Assembly (NCBI GenBank): GCA_947494435.1
Contig: CANLUY010000001.1
Coordinates: 1,230,001-1,294,000 of the forward strand
DNA length: 64,000 bases
From: an uncultured Litoreibacter sp.
Lineage (GTDB): Bacteria; Pseudomonadota; Alphaproteobacteria; Rhodobacterales; Rhodobacteraceae
Direction: 5' to 3'
Positions 17,301 through 27,608 of this stretch are shown piece after piece (positions within the stretch are counted from its first letter, which is position 1; each line of letters begins with the position of its first letter). The notes beneath the pieces were generated by a model. It was not told the DNA's origin, searched no databases, and saw nothing but the letters and a program-made list of their open reading frames with translations. The position numbers and the translations under genes were made by a program.

Positions 17301-18589
17301 GATCCGGCCTCAGCCGCATCAATCATCGCAGAAATTTTTTCAAAAGCACGCTCTGTTGCACCAGCACCTGACGACGTCACTTCCCATGCTGCGTGCGCCA
17401 ATGAGGCCGGTTTATGCGGCTCCAGCAGACTAATCACAGCCTGTCCGAGTGATTTACCATCAGAAATTTGAAGCGCCGCATCGGCTTCGTTGAGGCGTGC
17501 ATAAATTTCCGCTGCGCTGGTCACATGCGGACCATGGATAATGGCGGAGCCGAGCGCTGCGGGCTCAAAGGGATTGTGGCCACCAATATCTACCAAAGAG
17601 CCACCAAGAAATGTCATTGGTGCAAGCCTGTACCACAGCCCCATTTCACCGAGGGTATCCGCGATGTAAATCTGCGTGCTCGGATCTGGATCATCGCCTT
17701 CAGACCGCAGGGCAACATTCCAGCCTGCAGACTTTAGGTCCTGTGCGATTTCGGGCCCGCGTTCAGGATGCCTTGGTGCAATGATGAGAAGCAACCTGTG
17801 CGCCGCTCTGATCGCAAGTGTGTGCGCCTCTGCAACCAACGCTTCTTCACCGGGATGCGTTGAAGCGGCCAACCAAACAGGACGCGTCTTGAAGTGTTCA
17901 GCTAAACGCGCACGCTCCGCCTCATCGTGAGGCAACGCGCCGCTGCCTTCCTTCAACGATCCGGTTACAGCTACATTTTCACGAAGCGCCCCAAGCCGTC
18001 TGAGGTATCGCGCGGTTGCTTGATCCTGAACGAATATTTCGTCAAAGCTGCGTAGGATTGCACGTGATATGCCGGGCAACCACCGCCAAGCGTCATGCGA
18101 CTTTTTTGACATGCGCGCGTTCAAAAGAAGCATTTGGGTGCCACGTTTGTGCGTCTCGGCGATCAGGGTCGGCCATAGCTCGCTTTCAGTCCAAATCGCA
18201 ATGTCTGGCTGCCAATGATCCAAAAACTTGGTAACGAAGAGGCGTGCATCAAGTGGTACAAATTGATGAACCGTTTGCGGTGGTAGCCGTGTCGCAATCA
18301 AGTCGGCCGACGTGCGGGTCCCTGTGGTCATGAGCACATTTAAATCTGGAAAATCATCGAGGATTTGCTCGATCAAGTTCAATAAAGACAACGATTCTCC
18401 GACAGACGCTGCATGAAACCAAAGGAGTGTTCCGGGAGGGCGTGGTTGGCTCGCTTCCCCTCGGCGTTCGGCAATTCTGTCGGGATGTTCTTTCCCCTCT
18501 GCAAGCCGTGCTTCAAGCTTTCGGTTCGCCCAACCGTCCAGCTGGTTCGACAGCAACAGATAGGCTGATAACCCTACGGAGAACGCCAC
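17297..18589 (-). CDS. waaA: 3-deoxy-D-manno-octulosonic acid (Kdo) transferase
   Basis: A 430-residue GT-B glycosyltransferase that adds Kdo to lipid IVA. After a short hydrophobic N-terminus the signatures are LLWFHAASVGES (about residue 55), IWTESELWPTLI with the catalytic Glu (about residue 132), and LNARMSKKS. The CMP-Kdo-binding region near the C-terminus shows FLGGSLVDIGGHNPFEPAALG (split by the usual variable loop). The start is a GTG with AAGGGG 7 bases upstream. It forms a pair with lpxK (4-base overlap), and the DUF4170 gene lies 15 bases upstream. Confidence 0.93.
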   Translation of the reverse strand: MAFSVGLSAYLLLSNQLDGWANRKLEARLAEGKEHPDRIAERRGEASQPRPPGTLLWFHAASVGESLSLLNLIEQILDDFPDLNVLMTTGTRTSADLIATRLPPQTVHQFVPLDARLFVTKFLDHWQPDIAIWTESELWPTLIAETHKRGTQMLLLNARMSKKSHDAWRWLPGISRAILRSFDEIFVQDQATARYLRRLGALRENVAVTGSLKEGSGALPHDEAERARLAEHFKTRPVWLAASTHPGEEALVAEAHTLAIRAAHRLLLIIAPRHPERGPEIAQDLKSAGWNVALRSEGDDPDPSTQIYIADTLGEMGLWYRLAPMTFLGGSLVDIGGHNPFEPAALGSAIIHGPHVTSAAEIYARLNEADAALQISDGKSLGQAVISLLEPHKPASLAHAAWEVTSSGAGATERAFEKISAMIDAAEAGS

Positions 18590-18604
18590 TATACGGCCCC
18601 TTGA

Positions 18605-18847
18605 TCAACCGAGCTCTTCTGTAGGGCTCGCGGGGGCCTCTTCGTCGCGGAGGCGATGGATATGCGCAATAAAGTACCGCATATGAGCGTTGTCCACCGT
18701 ACGCTGCGCCTCGGACTTCCACGCGTTGTAGGCGCTTTCGTAGTCGGGAAACATTCCTACGATATGAATGTCATCGACGTCTTTGAACGCATTCTTTGTA
18801 GGGTCGATCAACTCGCCACCAAAGACCAGATGCAGGCGTTGTGTCAT
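18605..18847 (-). CDS. DUF4170 domain protein
   Basis: An 80-residue small protein of the DUF4170 family, known from alphaproteobacteria next to waaA/cysQ genes; function unknown. Typical parts are RLHLVFGGEL at the start, HIVGMFPDYESAYNAWKSEAQRTVDNAHMRYFIAHIHRL in the middle (split here by normal variation), and a disordered acidic tail. ATG 18847 is preferred over the upstream TTG (18862) because TTGGAG lies about 9 bases before it. It is 15 bases upstream of waaA on the same strand. Confidence 0.8.
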   Translation of the reverse strand: MTQRLHLVFGGELIDPTKNAFKDVDDIHIVGMFPDYESAYNAWKSEAQRTVDNAHMRYFIAHIHRLRDEEAPASPTEELG

Positions 18848-18918
18848 AGGGAAAAGCTCCAAAAGTGTTCAGGCCAAGCATAGGCGAATGCCATCAGGCA
18901 CAACAGGAATTTTTGCTC

Positions 18919-19695
18919 TTATGTCAGCTTGATCCGCGACTGCAAAAGAGGATGGAGTGCCTGCCCAGCAGCAAGGCAACCAAATGTCATCGGCCGCGCA
19001 TTGTTGAAACGCAGGGTGGCATTGCGGATGTCAGAGCAACGCCCGCCAGCTTGTCGTACAATCAAATCGCCAGCAGCGATGTCCCATTCCCAACACTCAC
19101 GCAATGTTATCATCGCGTCAAAACGGCCTTGTGCGATAAGCGAAAGACGATAAGCGAGTGAGGGACGGAAATGCCTTTCGATCGGTGGCGCGCCGCCAAT
19201 CCAATGTTGGTCCCTGAGGTTCGGTTTTGCTGCCAAGACCGTTGCGCCCTCAAGTATATCTTTAGCGGTGGGACTGATAGGAGTCCCATTTAGCATGGTC
19301 TTTTGATCAGAGCTTGCCGCGTAAAGGCGGTCCATCATTGGGACATAGACAACGGATGCTATGACTTCTCCATGGCGCGCAATTGCCAGTGAGTGTGACC
19401 AAGTTCGTTCGCCGTTGATAAAGGCCCGTGTGCCATCAATCGGATCAATTATGAAAACATGCTCATGATCTAGCCGCGTCTGATCATCTTCAGTTTCTTC
19501 TGATAGCCAACCGTAGTCCGGCCGGTTCTCTCGAAGGTCTGTGTGCAGCATTTTGTCAATTGCAAGGTCCGCTTCGGTCACAGGGCCAGCATCGCCGTCT
19601 TTGTGCCAAACCTCAGGGTCGGACTTGAAGAATTTGCGTGCAATATCAGCCGAAGCGTGCGCCGCGTCGATCAGTAGCTGAAGATCGTCATTCAC
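18919..19695 (-). CDS. Inositol monophosphatase-family phosphatase (CysQ-like)
   Basis: A 258-residue magnesium-dependent phosphatase of the IMPase/FBPase fold. Metal-ligand motifs are visible: EADLAIDKML (about residue 47), the WLSEETEDD loop with its Glu, the central IIDPIDGTRAFINGE (about residue 83), and WEWDIAAGDLIVRQAGG near the end. Members include CysQ, which hydrolyses 3'-phosphoadenosine 5'-phosphate, and histidinol phosphatase; the exact substrate cannot be told. The GTG start at 19695 overlaps the end of the tldE gene by 8 bases, so the two are co-transcribed. Confidence 0.86.
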   Translation of the reverse strand: MNDDLQLLIDAAHASADIARKFFKSDPEVWHKDGDAGPVTEADLAIDKMLHTDLRENRPDYGWLSEETEDDQTRLDHEHVFIIDPIDGTRAFINGERTWSHSLAIARHGEVIASVVYVPMMDRLYAASSDQKTMLNGTPISPTAKDILEGATVLAAKPNLRDQHWIGGAPPIERHFRPSLAYRLSLIAQGRFDAMITLRECWEWDIAAGDLIVRQAGGRCSDIRNATLRFNNARPMTFGCLAAGQALHPLLQSRIKLT

Positions 19696-21034
19696 CTGCC
19701 AGCACCAGTCCTTCAACCGCAAGACTTGGAACGACGCGGCTGAGATGTGTTCTGGCGTCGTTCGCTGGACGCAATGTCATCATCATCTCAAGAAGATTTC
19801 CGGCGAGCGTACATTCATTTACGGCGTAGGCGCGTTCACCATTCTCGATCCAAAAGCCTGATGCACCACGTGAGTAGTCGCCGGTGTTGGGGTTGATCGT
19901 TGACCCAATCATGGAAGTCACCAGAAGCCCAGTTCCCATATCTCTTAGCATTTCATCAAGCGATTGGTCACCTTGTTTGAGCGCGATGTTGGAAACCGAT
20001 GGTGATGGTGGAGAGGACGTCCCGCGTGATGCGTTGGCCGTACTTTTCATGCCAAGCTTGCGGGCATTCGCCAGATCAAGGGTCCAGCTTCGGAGCATGC
20101 CGTCTTGTACAATCGGCCTTGTTGAGGTTCTTAATCCTTCACCATCGAAAGGTCGTGAGCCCGATATGCGCGGACGGTGCGGGTCCTCAATGATGTCGAG
20201 ACCTTTGGGCAAGACTTGCTCGCCTAGCTTCTCCTTTAACCAACTTGAACCGCGTGCGACCATTGCCCCATTGGCGGCGCTCAAGAGGTGACCAATCAGA
20301 GAGGACGCAACACGTTCATCAAAGATGACTGGATACGCGCCGGTCTTTGGCCTGCGTGCCCCTGCACGTTCGATGGTCCGTTCCGCTGCGATCCGCCCGA
20401 CTTCAGCCGGGTCAGGTAGATCGGACTGGTAAATTCGACTTTCACCAAAGTAGTCGCGTTCCATCGCAGTGCCTTCGCCGGTAATCGCCACACAGGAGAT
20501 GGATCTACTGGAGCGTTGGTACCCTTCTGCAAAGCCATTAGACGCCGCCAGATGAATGCGACGGCTGCCGTATGCGGCGCTGGCGGATTGAACCCGTGTA
20601 ATACCTTCAACAGCTAGCGCGGCGGCTTCTGTTTGCCGCGCAGCGTCCTCTAAAATATCAGCCTGCGGCTCGTCTGACGGATCAAAGAGATCAAGCGCAT
20701 CTGCTGTGATATCTGTTGCAAGTTGATCAGCGTCAGCCAAACCGACGAAAGGGTCTTCTGGGGCCTCTTTCGCCATAAAGACGGCGCGCTCAGCCATGTT
20801 TTGCAAGGTTGCGGCATCAATCAGAGCCGATGACACGCACGCTTGTCGTTGTCCGATTAGAACACGCAATCCAACTTCAATGCCTTCTGCCCGTTCTGCA
20901 TGCTCGAGCTTACCATCCAGTACGTCTATAGAGACCGAGCGCCCATCAACGGCAAGGACATCTGCGCTATCGGCTCCGGCTGCCTTTGCAGAAGTCAGCA
21001 GAGTTTGCGCCAGATCGGATAGGGAGTGCGACAT
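19688..21034 (-). CDS. pmbA: Modulator of DNA gyrase / TldE (PmbA) metalloprotease subunit
   Basis: A 448-residue TldE (PmbA) subunit of the TldD/TldE protease, which degrades unfolded peptides and matures some peptides. Family parts are seen in order: GIEVGLRVLIGQRQACVSS (about residue 57), then the middle domain, then ARGSSWLKEKLGEQVLP (about residue 260), DGEGLRTST, and GDYSRGASGFWIENGE near residue 395. The metal-binding HExxxH site belongs to the TldD partner and is absent here, as expected for TldE. ATG 21034 is used (AAAGG 7 bases upstream). No tldD gene is in the window. Confidence 0.9.
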   Translation of the reverse strand: MSHSLSDLAQTLLTSAKAAGADSADVLAVDGRSVSIDVLDGKLEHAERAEGIEVGLRVLIGQRQACVSSALIDAATLQNMAERAVFMAKEAPEDPFVGLADADQLATDITADALDLFDPSDEPQADILEDAARQTEAAALAVEGITRVQSASAAYGSRRIHLAASNGFAEGYQRSSRSISCVAITGEGTAMERDYFGESRIYQSDLPDPAEVGRIAAERTIERAGARRPKTGAYPVIFDERVASSLIGHLLSAANGAMVARGSSWLKEKLGEQVLPKGLDIIEDPHRPRISGSRPFDGEGLRTSTRPIVQDGMLRSWTLDLANARKLGMKSTANASRGTSSPPSPSVSNIALKQGDQSLDEMLRDMGTGLLVTSMIGSTINPNTGDYSRGASGFWIENGERAYAVNECTLAGNLLEMMMTLRPANDARTHLSRVVPSLAVEGLVLAGE

Positions 21035-21139
21035 TAGAAGCCTTTCGTTGCATTTCACTCAGGTAGTGCGATGCGCAAGGTCGTGCAAGTCAGCTTATCC
21101 TTGTGTATGGCTGCATGCAGAAAGCGAAGGGTGAGGCAT

Positions 21140-21748
21140 ATGATTGAGATCACGCGCGACGACGATGTTTTGACACTGACAATCAATCGTCCGGAAAAAG
21201 CCAATTCCCTTACTGCTGAGATGTTGAACACACTTGCGGATGCGGTGTCTGCTTTTGATGGGAAAGTCCTGATCCTGACTGGTGCAGGCAAGGTCTTCAG
21301 TGCAGGTGCTGATTTGGAGGCGGCTAAAGCGGGGCTGGCAGTTGATCCGGTCTGGGAGCGGTTGTCCGGCGCTATTGCTGGTTTCCAAGGCCTCAGCATA
21401 GCCGCACTCAACGGCGCGCTGGCCGGAGGTGCGTGTGGTATGGCTTTGGCCTGTGATCTGCGCATTGCGGTTCATAGCACGAAAATATTTTACCCCGTTA
21501 TGCGTCTAGGCTTTTTGCCGCAACCAAGTGATCCGCCACGTCTTGTTCAATTGGTCGGGCCGTCACGAACAAAATTGATCTTGATGGCTGGTCAAAAGAT
21601 CACAGCAGACGAAGCGCTTCAATGGGGCTTGATCGACAGAGTTGTAGAGGCGGAAGACCTGAAGCGAACCGCTTTGGAATTGGCTGCCGACTGCATCAGT
21701 GCTGATCGGTCTCATGTTGCTGCCATAAAAGGCCTCATTGATGCCTAG
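21140..21748 (+). CDS. Enoyl-CoA hydratase/isomerase family protein
   Basis: A 202-residue crotonase-fold protein, shorter than typical (about 250-260), so one or more C-terminal helices may be missing. Motifs include NRPEKANSLT near residue 16, VLILTGAGKVFSAGADLE (oxyanion-hole region) and IAALNGALAGGACGMALACDLRIA. Usual hydratases have two catalytic Glu; the first Glu is not obvious in the ALAGGACG loop, so the enzyme may be an isomerase or a diverged member. Start at ATG 21140 with GTGAGG upstream. The next gene begins inside its last codons (8-base overlap). Confidence 0.8.
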   Translation: MIEITRDDDVLTLTINRPEKANSLTAEMLNTLADAVSAFDGKVLILTGAGKVFSAGADLEAAKAGLAVDPVWERLSGAIAGFQGLSIAALNGALAGGACGMALACDLRIAVHSTKIFYPVMRLGFLPQPSDPPRLVQLVGPSRTKLILMAGQKITADEALQWGLIDRVVEAEDLKRTALELAADCISADRSHVAAIKGLIDA

Positions 21749-22913
21749 CGCGTTGGTCATTGGGGCAGGTCCTGCGGGCTTGATGGCCGCTGACGTGATG
21801 GCGCAAGCTGGTCTGGCTGTAACGGTTGTCGATCAAAAACCATCCGTTGCACGCAAATTTCTGATGGCAGGAAAGTCGGGATTGAACCTGACCAAAGATG
21901 AAAGAGACGCAGATTTTCTGCGCGCTTTCGGGGCAAGTGCCACATGGCTCGCGCCTATGATTTCAGAGTTTGGTGTTGCTGAAGTCATGGCTTGGGCAGA
22001 GGAGATGGGACAAGAGCTGTTTACGGGATCGACTCGGCGCGTATTCCCAAAGGCGATGAAAGCGTCACCTCTGTTGCGCGCATGGCTCAGGCACTTGGAC
22101 AGCTTGGGAGTCGAGCGTCGGGTTCGGTTTTGTTGGATTGGGTGGGATGACGGCAAAGCGTTGTTTGAAACACCGGACGGGGTGCAAACAATTGAGGCTG
22201 ATGTCACAGTCCTTGCCACGGGCGGTTCAAGCTGGGCGAAGCTTGGTTCGGATGGCAAATGGATCGATGCGCTGCCCGATTTGGAATGCGTGCCATTTCA
22301 ACCGTCAAACGCCGGTGTAAAAGTCACTTGGTCCAAACATATGGGCCGGCATCTGGGTCAGCCTGTAAAGAATATCGAGCTTCAGGCTGGTGATAGCCGG
22401 AGCCGTGGAGAAATCGTATTGTCGAAAAAGGGTATCGAAGGCGGTGGTGTTTACGCGCTGACGCCTTCTCTGCGTAACGCGCATGACCTGTCGATTGATC
22501 TGATTCCAGACGTGACACTTGATGCGGTGAAAACCCGGCTCAAAAAGCCTCGCGGAAAGATGAGCACTGGAACCTACTTGAGAAAAACACTGAAGCTTGA
22601 TCCGGTGAAGATTGGTTTGCTGAATGAATTCGCGCACCCCGTGCAGAAAGATGCCGCTGCCTTGGCCCAATCAGTCAAGTCGCTAAAGATCGCTCACGAT
22701 GGATTGCGGCCGCTCGACGAAGCCATATCAACGGTGGGTGGCATCTCTCAAAACGAACTAAATCGCGATTTGATGCTTAAATCTCGTCCAGGGGTCTTCG
22801 CCGCAGGTGAAATGCTTGACTGGGACGCGCCAACCGGCGGCTATTTGATCACCGCGTGTTTGTCGACAGGTGCATGGGCTGGTAACGCAGCTGCTAGATA
22901 CGCTTCATCTTAA
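21741..22913 (+). CDS. NAD(P)/FAD-dependent flavoprotein of the HI0933/TIGR03862 type
   Basis: A 390-residue two-dinucleotide-binding flavoprotein. The N-terminal GAGPAGLMAAD FAD motif is complete. KFLMAGKSGLNLTKDE (about residue 38) and LATGGSSWAKLGSDG are the family markers that separate HI0933-like proteins from other flavoproteins. The C-terminus shows GVFAAGEMLDWDAPTGGYLI, the second FAD contact. The biological role is not established. ATG 21741 starts within the end of the enoyl-CoA hydratase gene, so translation is coupled. The 3' end overlaps the convergent GST gene by 4 bases. Confidence 0.87.
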   Translation: MPSALVIGAGPAGLMAADVMAQAGLAVTVVDQKPSVARKFLMAGKSGLNLTKDERDADFLRAFGASATWLAPMISEFGVAEVMAWAEEMGQELFTGSTRRVFPKAMKASPLLRAWLRHLDSLGVERRVRFCWIGWDDGKALFETPDGVQTIEADVTVLATGGSSWAKLGSDGKWIDALPDLECVPFQPSNAGVKVTWSKHMGRHLGQPVKNIELQAGDSRSRGEIVLSKKGIEGGGVYALTPSLRNAHDLSIDLIPDVTLDAVKTRLKKPRGKMSTGTYLRKTLKLDPVKIGLLNEFAHPVQKDAAALAQSVKSLKIAHDGLRPLDEAISTVGGISQNELNRDLMLKSRPGVFAAGEMLDWDAPTGGYLITACLSTGAWAGNAAARYASS

Positions 22914-23500
22914 GCGGATTTGCGGCCGTTGATATAGGCAGGTCGCGCTTTAACGCGATCCAAATAAGACGATAAAGCAATCTCCGAAACGCCAAATTTT
23001 GCGACGATAGCCCAACCTAGGCAATGCCCGAGAATGATATCAGGTACAGAGAGTTCTTGACCCAACAAGTATGGCCCGTCGCCCATGTCTCGGACCAATG
23101 CGGCTTCAGCGCGGGCGAATTCCCATTTCAATGTCTCTTTGATTGCAGGGACTCGTTTGTCTTCAGGCAAAATGAAGCTGTTTCGTGCTGCTGACCACAA
23201 ACAGGCATCAAATTCGTCAAGGATGCGGTTCGTCATCGCATCCTGCCGGGCCCGTTCAATCGTGCCAGCAGGTGCTGTCAGTTTACCGTGTTTATCTGCC
23301 AAATAGGTTATGATTGCCGTTGAGTCTGTGATGGGCGTTTCCCCATCAATAAGTACAGGTATTTTGCCGAGCGGATTGTAGGCATAGACCTCATCGCTAC
23401 GTGGCCCAGCGTTTACGTGCTCATAAGGAACACCGAGCTCTTCGAGCATCCATAGAACACGGAAGGTACGACTCGCGACATTTCCAATAACTCTGTACAT
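22910..23500 (-). CDS. Glutathione S-transferase family protein
   Basis: A 196-residue GST. The thioredoxin-like N-terminal domain shows SRTFRVLWMLEELGVPYEHV, IPVLIDGETPITDSTAI (the glutathione-binding cis-Pro and Ser-Thr) and LADKHGKL. The all-helical C-terminal half runs to a GWA-type motif. It resembles the bacterial theta/beta groups; substrates cannot be predicted. It sits 10 bases upstream of nothing on this strand and is convergent with the flavoprotein gene. It could be co-transcribed with holA, which starts just upstream on the same strand (10-base gap). Confidence 0.9.
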   Translation of the reverse strand: MYRVIGNVASRTFRVLWMLEELGVPYEHVNAGPRSDEVYAYNPLGKIPVLIDGETPITDSTAIITYLADKHGKLTAPAGTIERARQDAMTNRILDEFDACLWSAARNSFILPEDKRVPAIKETLKWEFARAEAALVRDMGDGPYLLGQELSVPDIILGHCLGWAIVAKFGVSEIALSSYLDRVKARPAYINGRKSA

Positions 23501-23510
23501 TTATCGTCCT

Positions 23511-24533
23511 CTAGTTGCGGGCCATCATGGCAAGCCGGATCATAGCGCGTTCGACCAGTGCCATTTGTGGAATTGGTTGGGCGGATCGCAATTGCAGATC
23601 TGTGTCCGTCAGTAACTTCAAAGCCTGCTCCAACTTCGGGGCACCCCAACCACGCGCCTGGCGCGCCAGGCGATCTTTACGCACATAGGGCACTGGCGGT
23701 CGTGCACGAGCGAGGCCCGCTTTGGGGCCACCCGGGTCGCTAGCCGCGGCGAACAATTTGCGAAAGTGCTGATTGGCTCCAATGCAAAGGCGTACGGGCT
23801 GTATCCCTTGCCCTTCAAGTTTGGTCAGGATTGGGCCGATCTCACCAAAACGGCCTTCGGCAACAATATCAAGTGCATCATCAATTCCAGCTTCCGATGT
23901 CATCGGCGCGCAATTAGCGACGTCCTCTGGTGTCACTTGCGTCATGTCACCATGTTTATAGAGGCTCAGCTTTTCAACCGTCTGCCGGAAGTCGCCGGGG
24001 TCCAGGATGCGCCCGAGATCCATGAGGTCAGACATGGCATCAGTCGCAACGTCAGCGATACCGGCTTTCTTCAGTATCGCTTCGATTTCATCGCGTCCTG
24101 GCGGGTCGGCGTAGATCGCAGCGGCATAGGAATTGTTATGCCCCTCGAACAGTTTGCGTAATTTCGAAGTTGGTTTCAGCTGGCCGGCGGTTATGACTAT
24201 AAACGCGTCACCCTCTCGCCACTCTTTCACGGCGGCTTCGACTGACGGGAAAACTGTGTCATTTGCCTCCTCTACGAAGGCCACGCGTTGACCGGGAAAG
24301 AAACCTTGCGCAGTCACCGCATCCATCAACATCGCTTTGTCTTTGCGAAGTTCCGAGGCTGGGATGCGTGTCAGGCGCATTTCTTCTTCGCCCTGTGGTC
24401 CGACTAGCGCTGCAATTACCTCTTGGCGGCGCATAGCGGTGCGCATTGCATCAGGGCCATAGATCAATAGCCCAGTCCGTTTCGCATCCGGTTTGGAAAA
24501 GAATGCGCGCGCGTCACGGGCGTTGAGTTTCAT
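23511..24533 (-). CDS. holA: DNA polymerase III delta subunit
   Basis: A 340-residue clamp-loader subunit. The N-terminal part (LLIYGPDAMRTAMRRQEVI, near residue 22) and the central ILDPGDFRQTVEKLSLYKHGD match the HolA family, and PPVPYVRKDRLARQARGW near residue 280 is a recurring phrase of alphaproteobacterial HolA. The subunit opens the sliding clamp. The order leuS-lptE-holA is standard for alphaproteobacteria. holA starts one base after the lptE stop. Confidence 0.92.
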   Translation of the reverse strand: MKLNARDARAFFSKPDAKRTGLLIYGPDAMRTAMRRQEVIAALVGPQGEEEMRLTRIPASELRKDKAMLMDAVTAQGFFPGQRVAFVEEANDTVFPSVEAAVKEWREGDAFIVITAGQLKPTSKLRKLFEGHNNSYAAAIYADPPGRDEIEAILKKAGIADVATDAMSDLMDLGRILDPGDFRQTVEKLSLYKHGDMTQVTPEDVANCAPMTSEAGIDDALDIVAEGRFGEIGPILTKLEGQGIQPVRLCIGANQHFRKLFAAASDPGGPKAGLARARPPVPYVRKDRLARQARGWGAPKLEQALKLLTDTDLQLRSAQPIPQMALVERAMIRLAMMARN

Positions 24534-24534
24534 G

Positions 24535-25017
24535 TTACAGAGTACCGGCGTTGATCAGCAATTGCGTGACAATCTTATCTGCGAGCGCTGTCATCAGTCT
24601 GGCCGTTGCATCACGCTCTGCTGCAAGCGTCGCAACTGGTTGAGCGGATGCGGAATAAGCGGTGAACGTGTTGACCTTATCGCTCAAGACAGGCGCGCCA
24701 GTTGCGAGATCACGCAGAACAAAATCGGCAATCCCCAACACGTTATACCGAGTGATGTCGTTGGAGCCAGAGATTGCCAAACCTTCTTCACGAACGGTCA
24801 AATTCACACTCAGTCCATATTTGGGGCCGTTTGCGCGTCCAAGTCGCTGTTCCAGCTGTTCGACCAGCTGGAATTGTTGCCTGTTCTTCGGCTCATCCAC
24901 GAGTATCGAGCCACGCAGATTGTTTGCGGCGCCGTTAGTCCCGTAAACGGGTTCAAAGCCACATGCACCAAGTGCCAGCAGGCTCAGCAGGAAAGTGCGT
25001 CTGTCAGATAACAACAT
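24535..25017 (-). CDS. lptE: LPS-assembly lipoprotein LptE
   Basis: A 160-residue lipoprotein that plugs the LptD barrel during LPS insertion in the outer membrane. A signal peptide of about 18 residues ends in a lipobox (LALGAC), which gives Cys19 as the lipidation site. The mature part is short and shows GFEPVYG at its start, the typical alphaproteobacterial LptE opening. The gene overlaps the leuS end by 14 bases and runs straight into holA, so it belongs to one operon. Confidence 0.9.
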   Translation of the reverse strand: MLLSDRRTFLLSLLALGACGFEPVYGTNGAANNLRGSILVDEPKNRQQFQLVEQLEQRLGRANGPKYGLSVNLTVREEGLAISGSNDITRYNVLGIADFVLRDLATGAPVLSDKVNTFTAYSASAQPVATLAAERDATARLMTALADKIVTQLLINAGTL

Positions 25018-27535
25018 TGATAATGCGCCCCGGTACCACGATCAGCTTTTTGGGCGTGCCGCCATCCAAAGCTTTGATCACAGCTTGATCGGCAAGGGCG
25101 AGCTTTTCAACCTCTTCCTTCGGCAAGTCCGCGGCGACCTGAATTTCGGAGCGGCGTTTGCCGTTGATCTGGATTGGTAGTGTGACAGTGTCTTCCTTCA
25201 ACAGGCTTTCATCTGCTTCAGGCCACGTGGCCTGAGCGACAAGACCTTCACCACCAAGATGCTGCCAAATCTCTTCTGCAAGGTGAGGTGTCATTGGTGA
25301 CAGCAATTGCGCCAAGACCTTAACTGCTCTGTGTTTCGCGCCAGGACCCGCTTTGGATTTGCTGATCGCATTGGTGAATTCATAGAGCTTGGCCACGGAT
25401 TTATTGAACCCGAAAGTTTCAATTCCCATTGTGACTTCATGGATCGCCTTTGCCGTTTCTCGTTCGAGCGCCTCGTCTGTGTCGTTGCCTTCTTCAAGAT
25501 CGGCAGCAAGCCGCCACACGCGGCCGAGGAATTTCCAAGCGGCCTCTGCACCTGATGCCGTCCATTCGACATCGCGCTCGGGCGGCGAGTCGGACAGGAC
25601 GAACCAACGCGCGGTATCAGCGCCGTATTGGTCGATGATATCGACCGGATCGACGACGTTTCGCTTGGACTTGGACATTTTGGCGGATGGGATCACTTCG
25701 ATAGGTTCGCCGGTAGCGCGCAAGGTCTTTGCAGCTTCGTCCACTTCATCTGGGAAGTGATAGACTGGACGGCCTTTATCATCCCGCGTCTGATAAATCG
25801 CGTGAGTCACCATGCCTTGAGTAAAGAGCGCATCGAATGGCTCATCTGTGCCTTGTGGCAAGTGACCCGTAATCCGCATCGCCCGCGCAAAGAAGCGCGA
25901 ATAGAGCAGGTGCAGAATCGCATGTTCAATACCCCCGATATACTGATCGACATTCATCCAGTAGGCGGCGTCTGCAATATCCGTTGGTGTGTCTGCACGC
26001 GGCGACGTGAACCGCGCGAAATACCATGATGAGTCGACGAACGTGTCCATTGTGTCCGTCTCGCGCTTCGCGGGTTTGCTGCAAGATGGGCAAGGCGTGT
26101 CGCGCCATGTCGGATGGCGGTCGAGTGGGTTGCCGGGGATATCGAAGCTGACATCATCCGGCAATTTCACCGGCAAATTCTCTTTCTTCTCGGGCACGAC
26201 GCCGCAATCATCGCAATGGACGACAGGAATAGGGCAGCCCCAATAGCGCTGACGGCTCAGGCCCCAGTCACGCAGCCGAAACTGCACTTTACCTTTGCCT
26301 AGATTGTGAGCCTCGAAATGGTCGATGGTTTTGTCGATGCCTTCGAGCGATGTCGAATTGGAAAGACCTGCAAAGTGATCGATATAGACCACTTCATCTG
26401 TCTTTTCTGGAACCAGAGCGTCATGAACTACCTCGGTATCGTCACCGGGCATGTAAAAGGCGTTCCGGACGGGCAGGTCATATTTGCGTGCAAAATCAAG
26501 GTCGCGCTGGTCATGGGCAGGGCAACCGAAGACTGCGCCTGTGCCGTAATCCATCAAAACGAAGTTGCCGACCCAGACAGGCAGGTCTTGATCGGGATAG
26601 ACGGGATGCGCGACGCGAATGCCAGTGTCGATGCCTTTCTTCTCCGCCTTCTCCATTGCGGCTTCTGTCGTGTCCATCTTGCGGCATTCGTCGATGAAGG
26701 CGGCTAGGTCGGGCTTCTTCGCCTCCAACTCTTTCGCGACGGGATGATCCGGCGCAATCGCCAGGAAGCTGGCACCACGCATCGTGTCGGGCCGGGTGGA
26801 GTAGCAGATGATCGCCTCGCCGTCGTCGCGGCGCTGGAAAGGAATGTCGATACCGCGCGATTTGCCGATCCAGTTGCTTTGCATCAGCTTCACTTTGGCA
26901 GGCCAATTGTCGAGGCCATCAATGGCCTGGAGCAGATCGTCCGCCATGGAGGAAATATCAAAGAACCATTGCGTCAACTCGCGACGCTCTACTGGCGCAT
27001 CCGAGCGCCAGCCTTTGCCATCGATCACTTGCTCATTGGCGAGCACGGTCATGTCGACAGGATCCCAGTTCACCATCGCGTTCTTGCGATAGACCAGACC
27101 CTTGTCGAGCATATCGAGAAACAACGCTTGTTGTTGTCCGTAGTATTCGGGATCACAGGTCGCGAACTCACGGGTCCAATCGATCGACAGCCCCAACGGC
27201 ATCATCTGATCGCGCATCGTGGCGATGTTGTTATAGGTCCATTCCTTCGGATGGCCGCCACTTGCCATGGCCGCGTTTTCGGCTGGCATCCCGAACGCAT
27301 CCCAGCCCATCGGATGCAAGACGCTGAAGCCACAAGAGGATTTGTAGCGAGCAATCACATCGCCCATAGTGTAATTGCGCACATGCCCGATATGCAGGTT
27401 GCCTGACGGATAGGGGAACATCTCAAGCACGTAATACTTGGGCTTACTCTCGTCGCGTTTGGCGAGGAACGCTTCGGCCTCGTTCCAGGCAGCTTGCCAT
27501 TTCGGTTCGACGGTGCGGGCATTGTAGCGGGACAT
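25004..27535 (-). CDS. leuS: Leucyl-tRNA synthetase
   Basis: An 843-residue class I synthetase. The HIGH motif is in [17 protein letters not shown] (about residue 43). The KMSKS loop is in [14 protein letters not shown] (about residue 620). The central editing domain includes [16 protein letters not shown]. The zinc-like Cys pairs CDDCG and CPSC in the middle fit the family. The C-terminal anticodon-binding part ends with IINVVI. It charges tRNA-Leu. The gene is the first of the leuS-lptE-holA operon. Confidence 0.97.
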   Translation of the reverse strand: MSRYNARTVEPKWQAAWNEAEAFLAKRDESKPKYYVLEMFPYPSGNLHIGHVRNYTMGDVIARYKSSCGFSVLHPMGWDAFGMPAENAAMASGGHPKEWTYNNIATMRDQMMPLGLSIDWTREFATCDPEYYGQQQALFLDMLDKGLVYRKNAMVNWDPVDMTVLANEQVIDGKGWRSDAPVERRELTQWFFDISSMADDLLQAIDGLDNWPAKVKLMQSNWIGKSRGIDIPFQRRDDGEAIICYSTRPDTMRGASFLAIAPDHPVAKELEAKKPDLAAFIDECRKMDTTEAAMEKAEKKGIDTGIRVAHPVYPDQDLPVWVGNFVLMDYGTGAVFGCPAHDQRDLDFARKYDLPVRNAFYMPGDDTEVVHDALVPEKTDEVVYIDHFAGLSNSTSLEGIDKTIDHFEAHNLGKGKVQFRLRDWGLSRQRYWGCPIPVVHCDDCGVVPEKKENLPVKLPDDVSFDIPGNPLDRHPTWRDTPCPSCSKPAKRETDTMDTFVDSSWYFARFTSPRADTPTDIADAAYWMNVDQYIGGIEHAILHLLYSRFFARAMRITGHLPQGTDEPFDALFTQGMVTHAIYQTRDDKGRPVYHFPDEVDEAAKTLRATGEPIEVIPSAKMSKSKRNVVDPVDIIDQYGADTARWFVLSDSPPERDVEWTASGAEAAWKFLGRVWRLAADLEEGNDTDEALERETAKAIHEVTMGIETFGFNKSVAKLYEFTNAISKSKAGPGAKHRAVKVLAQLLSPMTPHLAEEIWQHLGGEGLVAQATWPEADESLLKEDTVTLPIQINGKRRSEIQVAADLPKEEVEKLALADQAVIKALDGGTPKKLIVVPGRIINVVI

Positions 27536-27552
27536 GTTGGGTTCCTGTAACG

Positions 27553-27578
27553 AAAAAGGCCGGGCGATAAGGCCCGGC
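27553..27578 (-). terminator. Terminator after the DUF3576 gene (minus strand)
   Basis: GCCGGGC and GCCCGGC form a perfect 7-bp stem with a GATAAG loop. On the minus strand five T follow within two bases. It lies 31 bases past the stop of the DUF3576 gene, so it separates that gene from leuS. Confidence 0.82.
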
Positions 27579-27608
27579 GCTTGTCATAAGTGGGTAAAGA
27601 CGCGGGGT

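Noticed and set aside
26744-27406. 220-residue plus-strand ORF opposite leuS
   Set aside because: Antisense to the synthetase catalytic domain; no support for expression.
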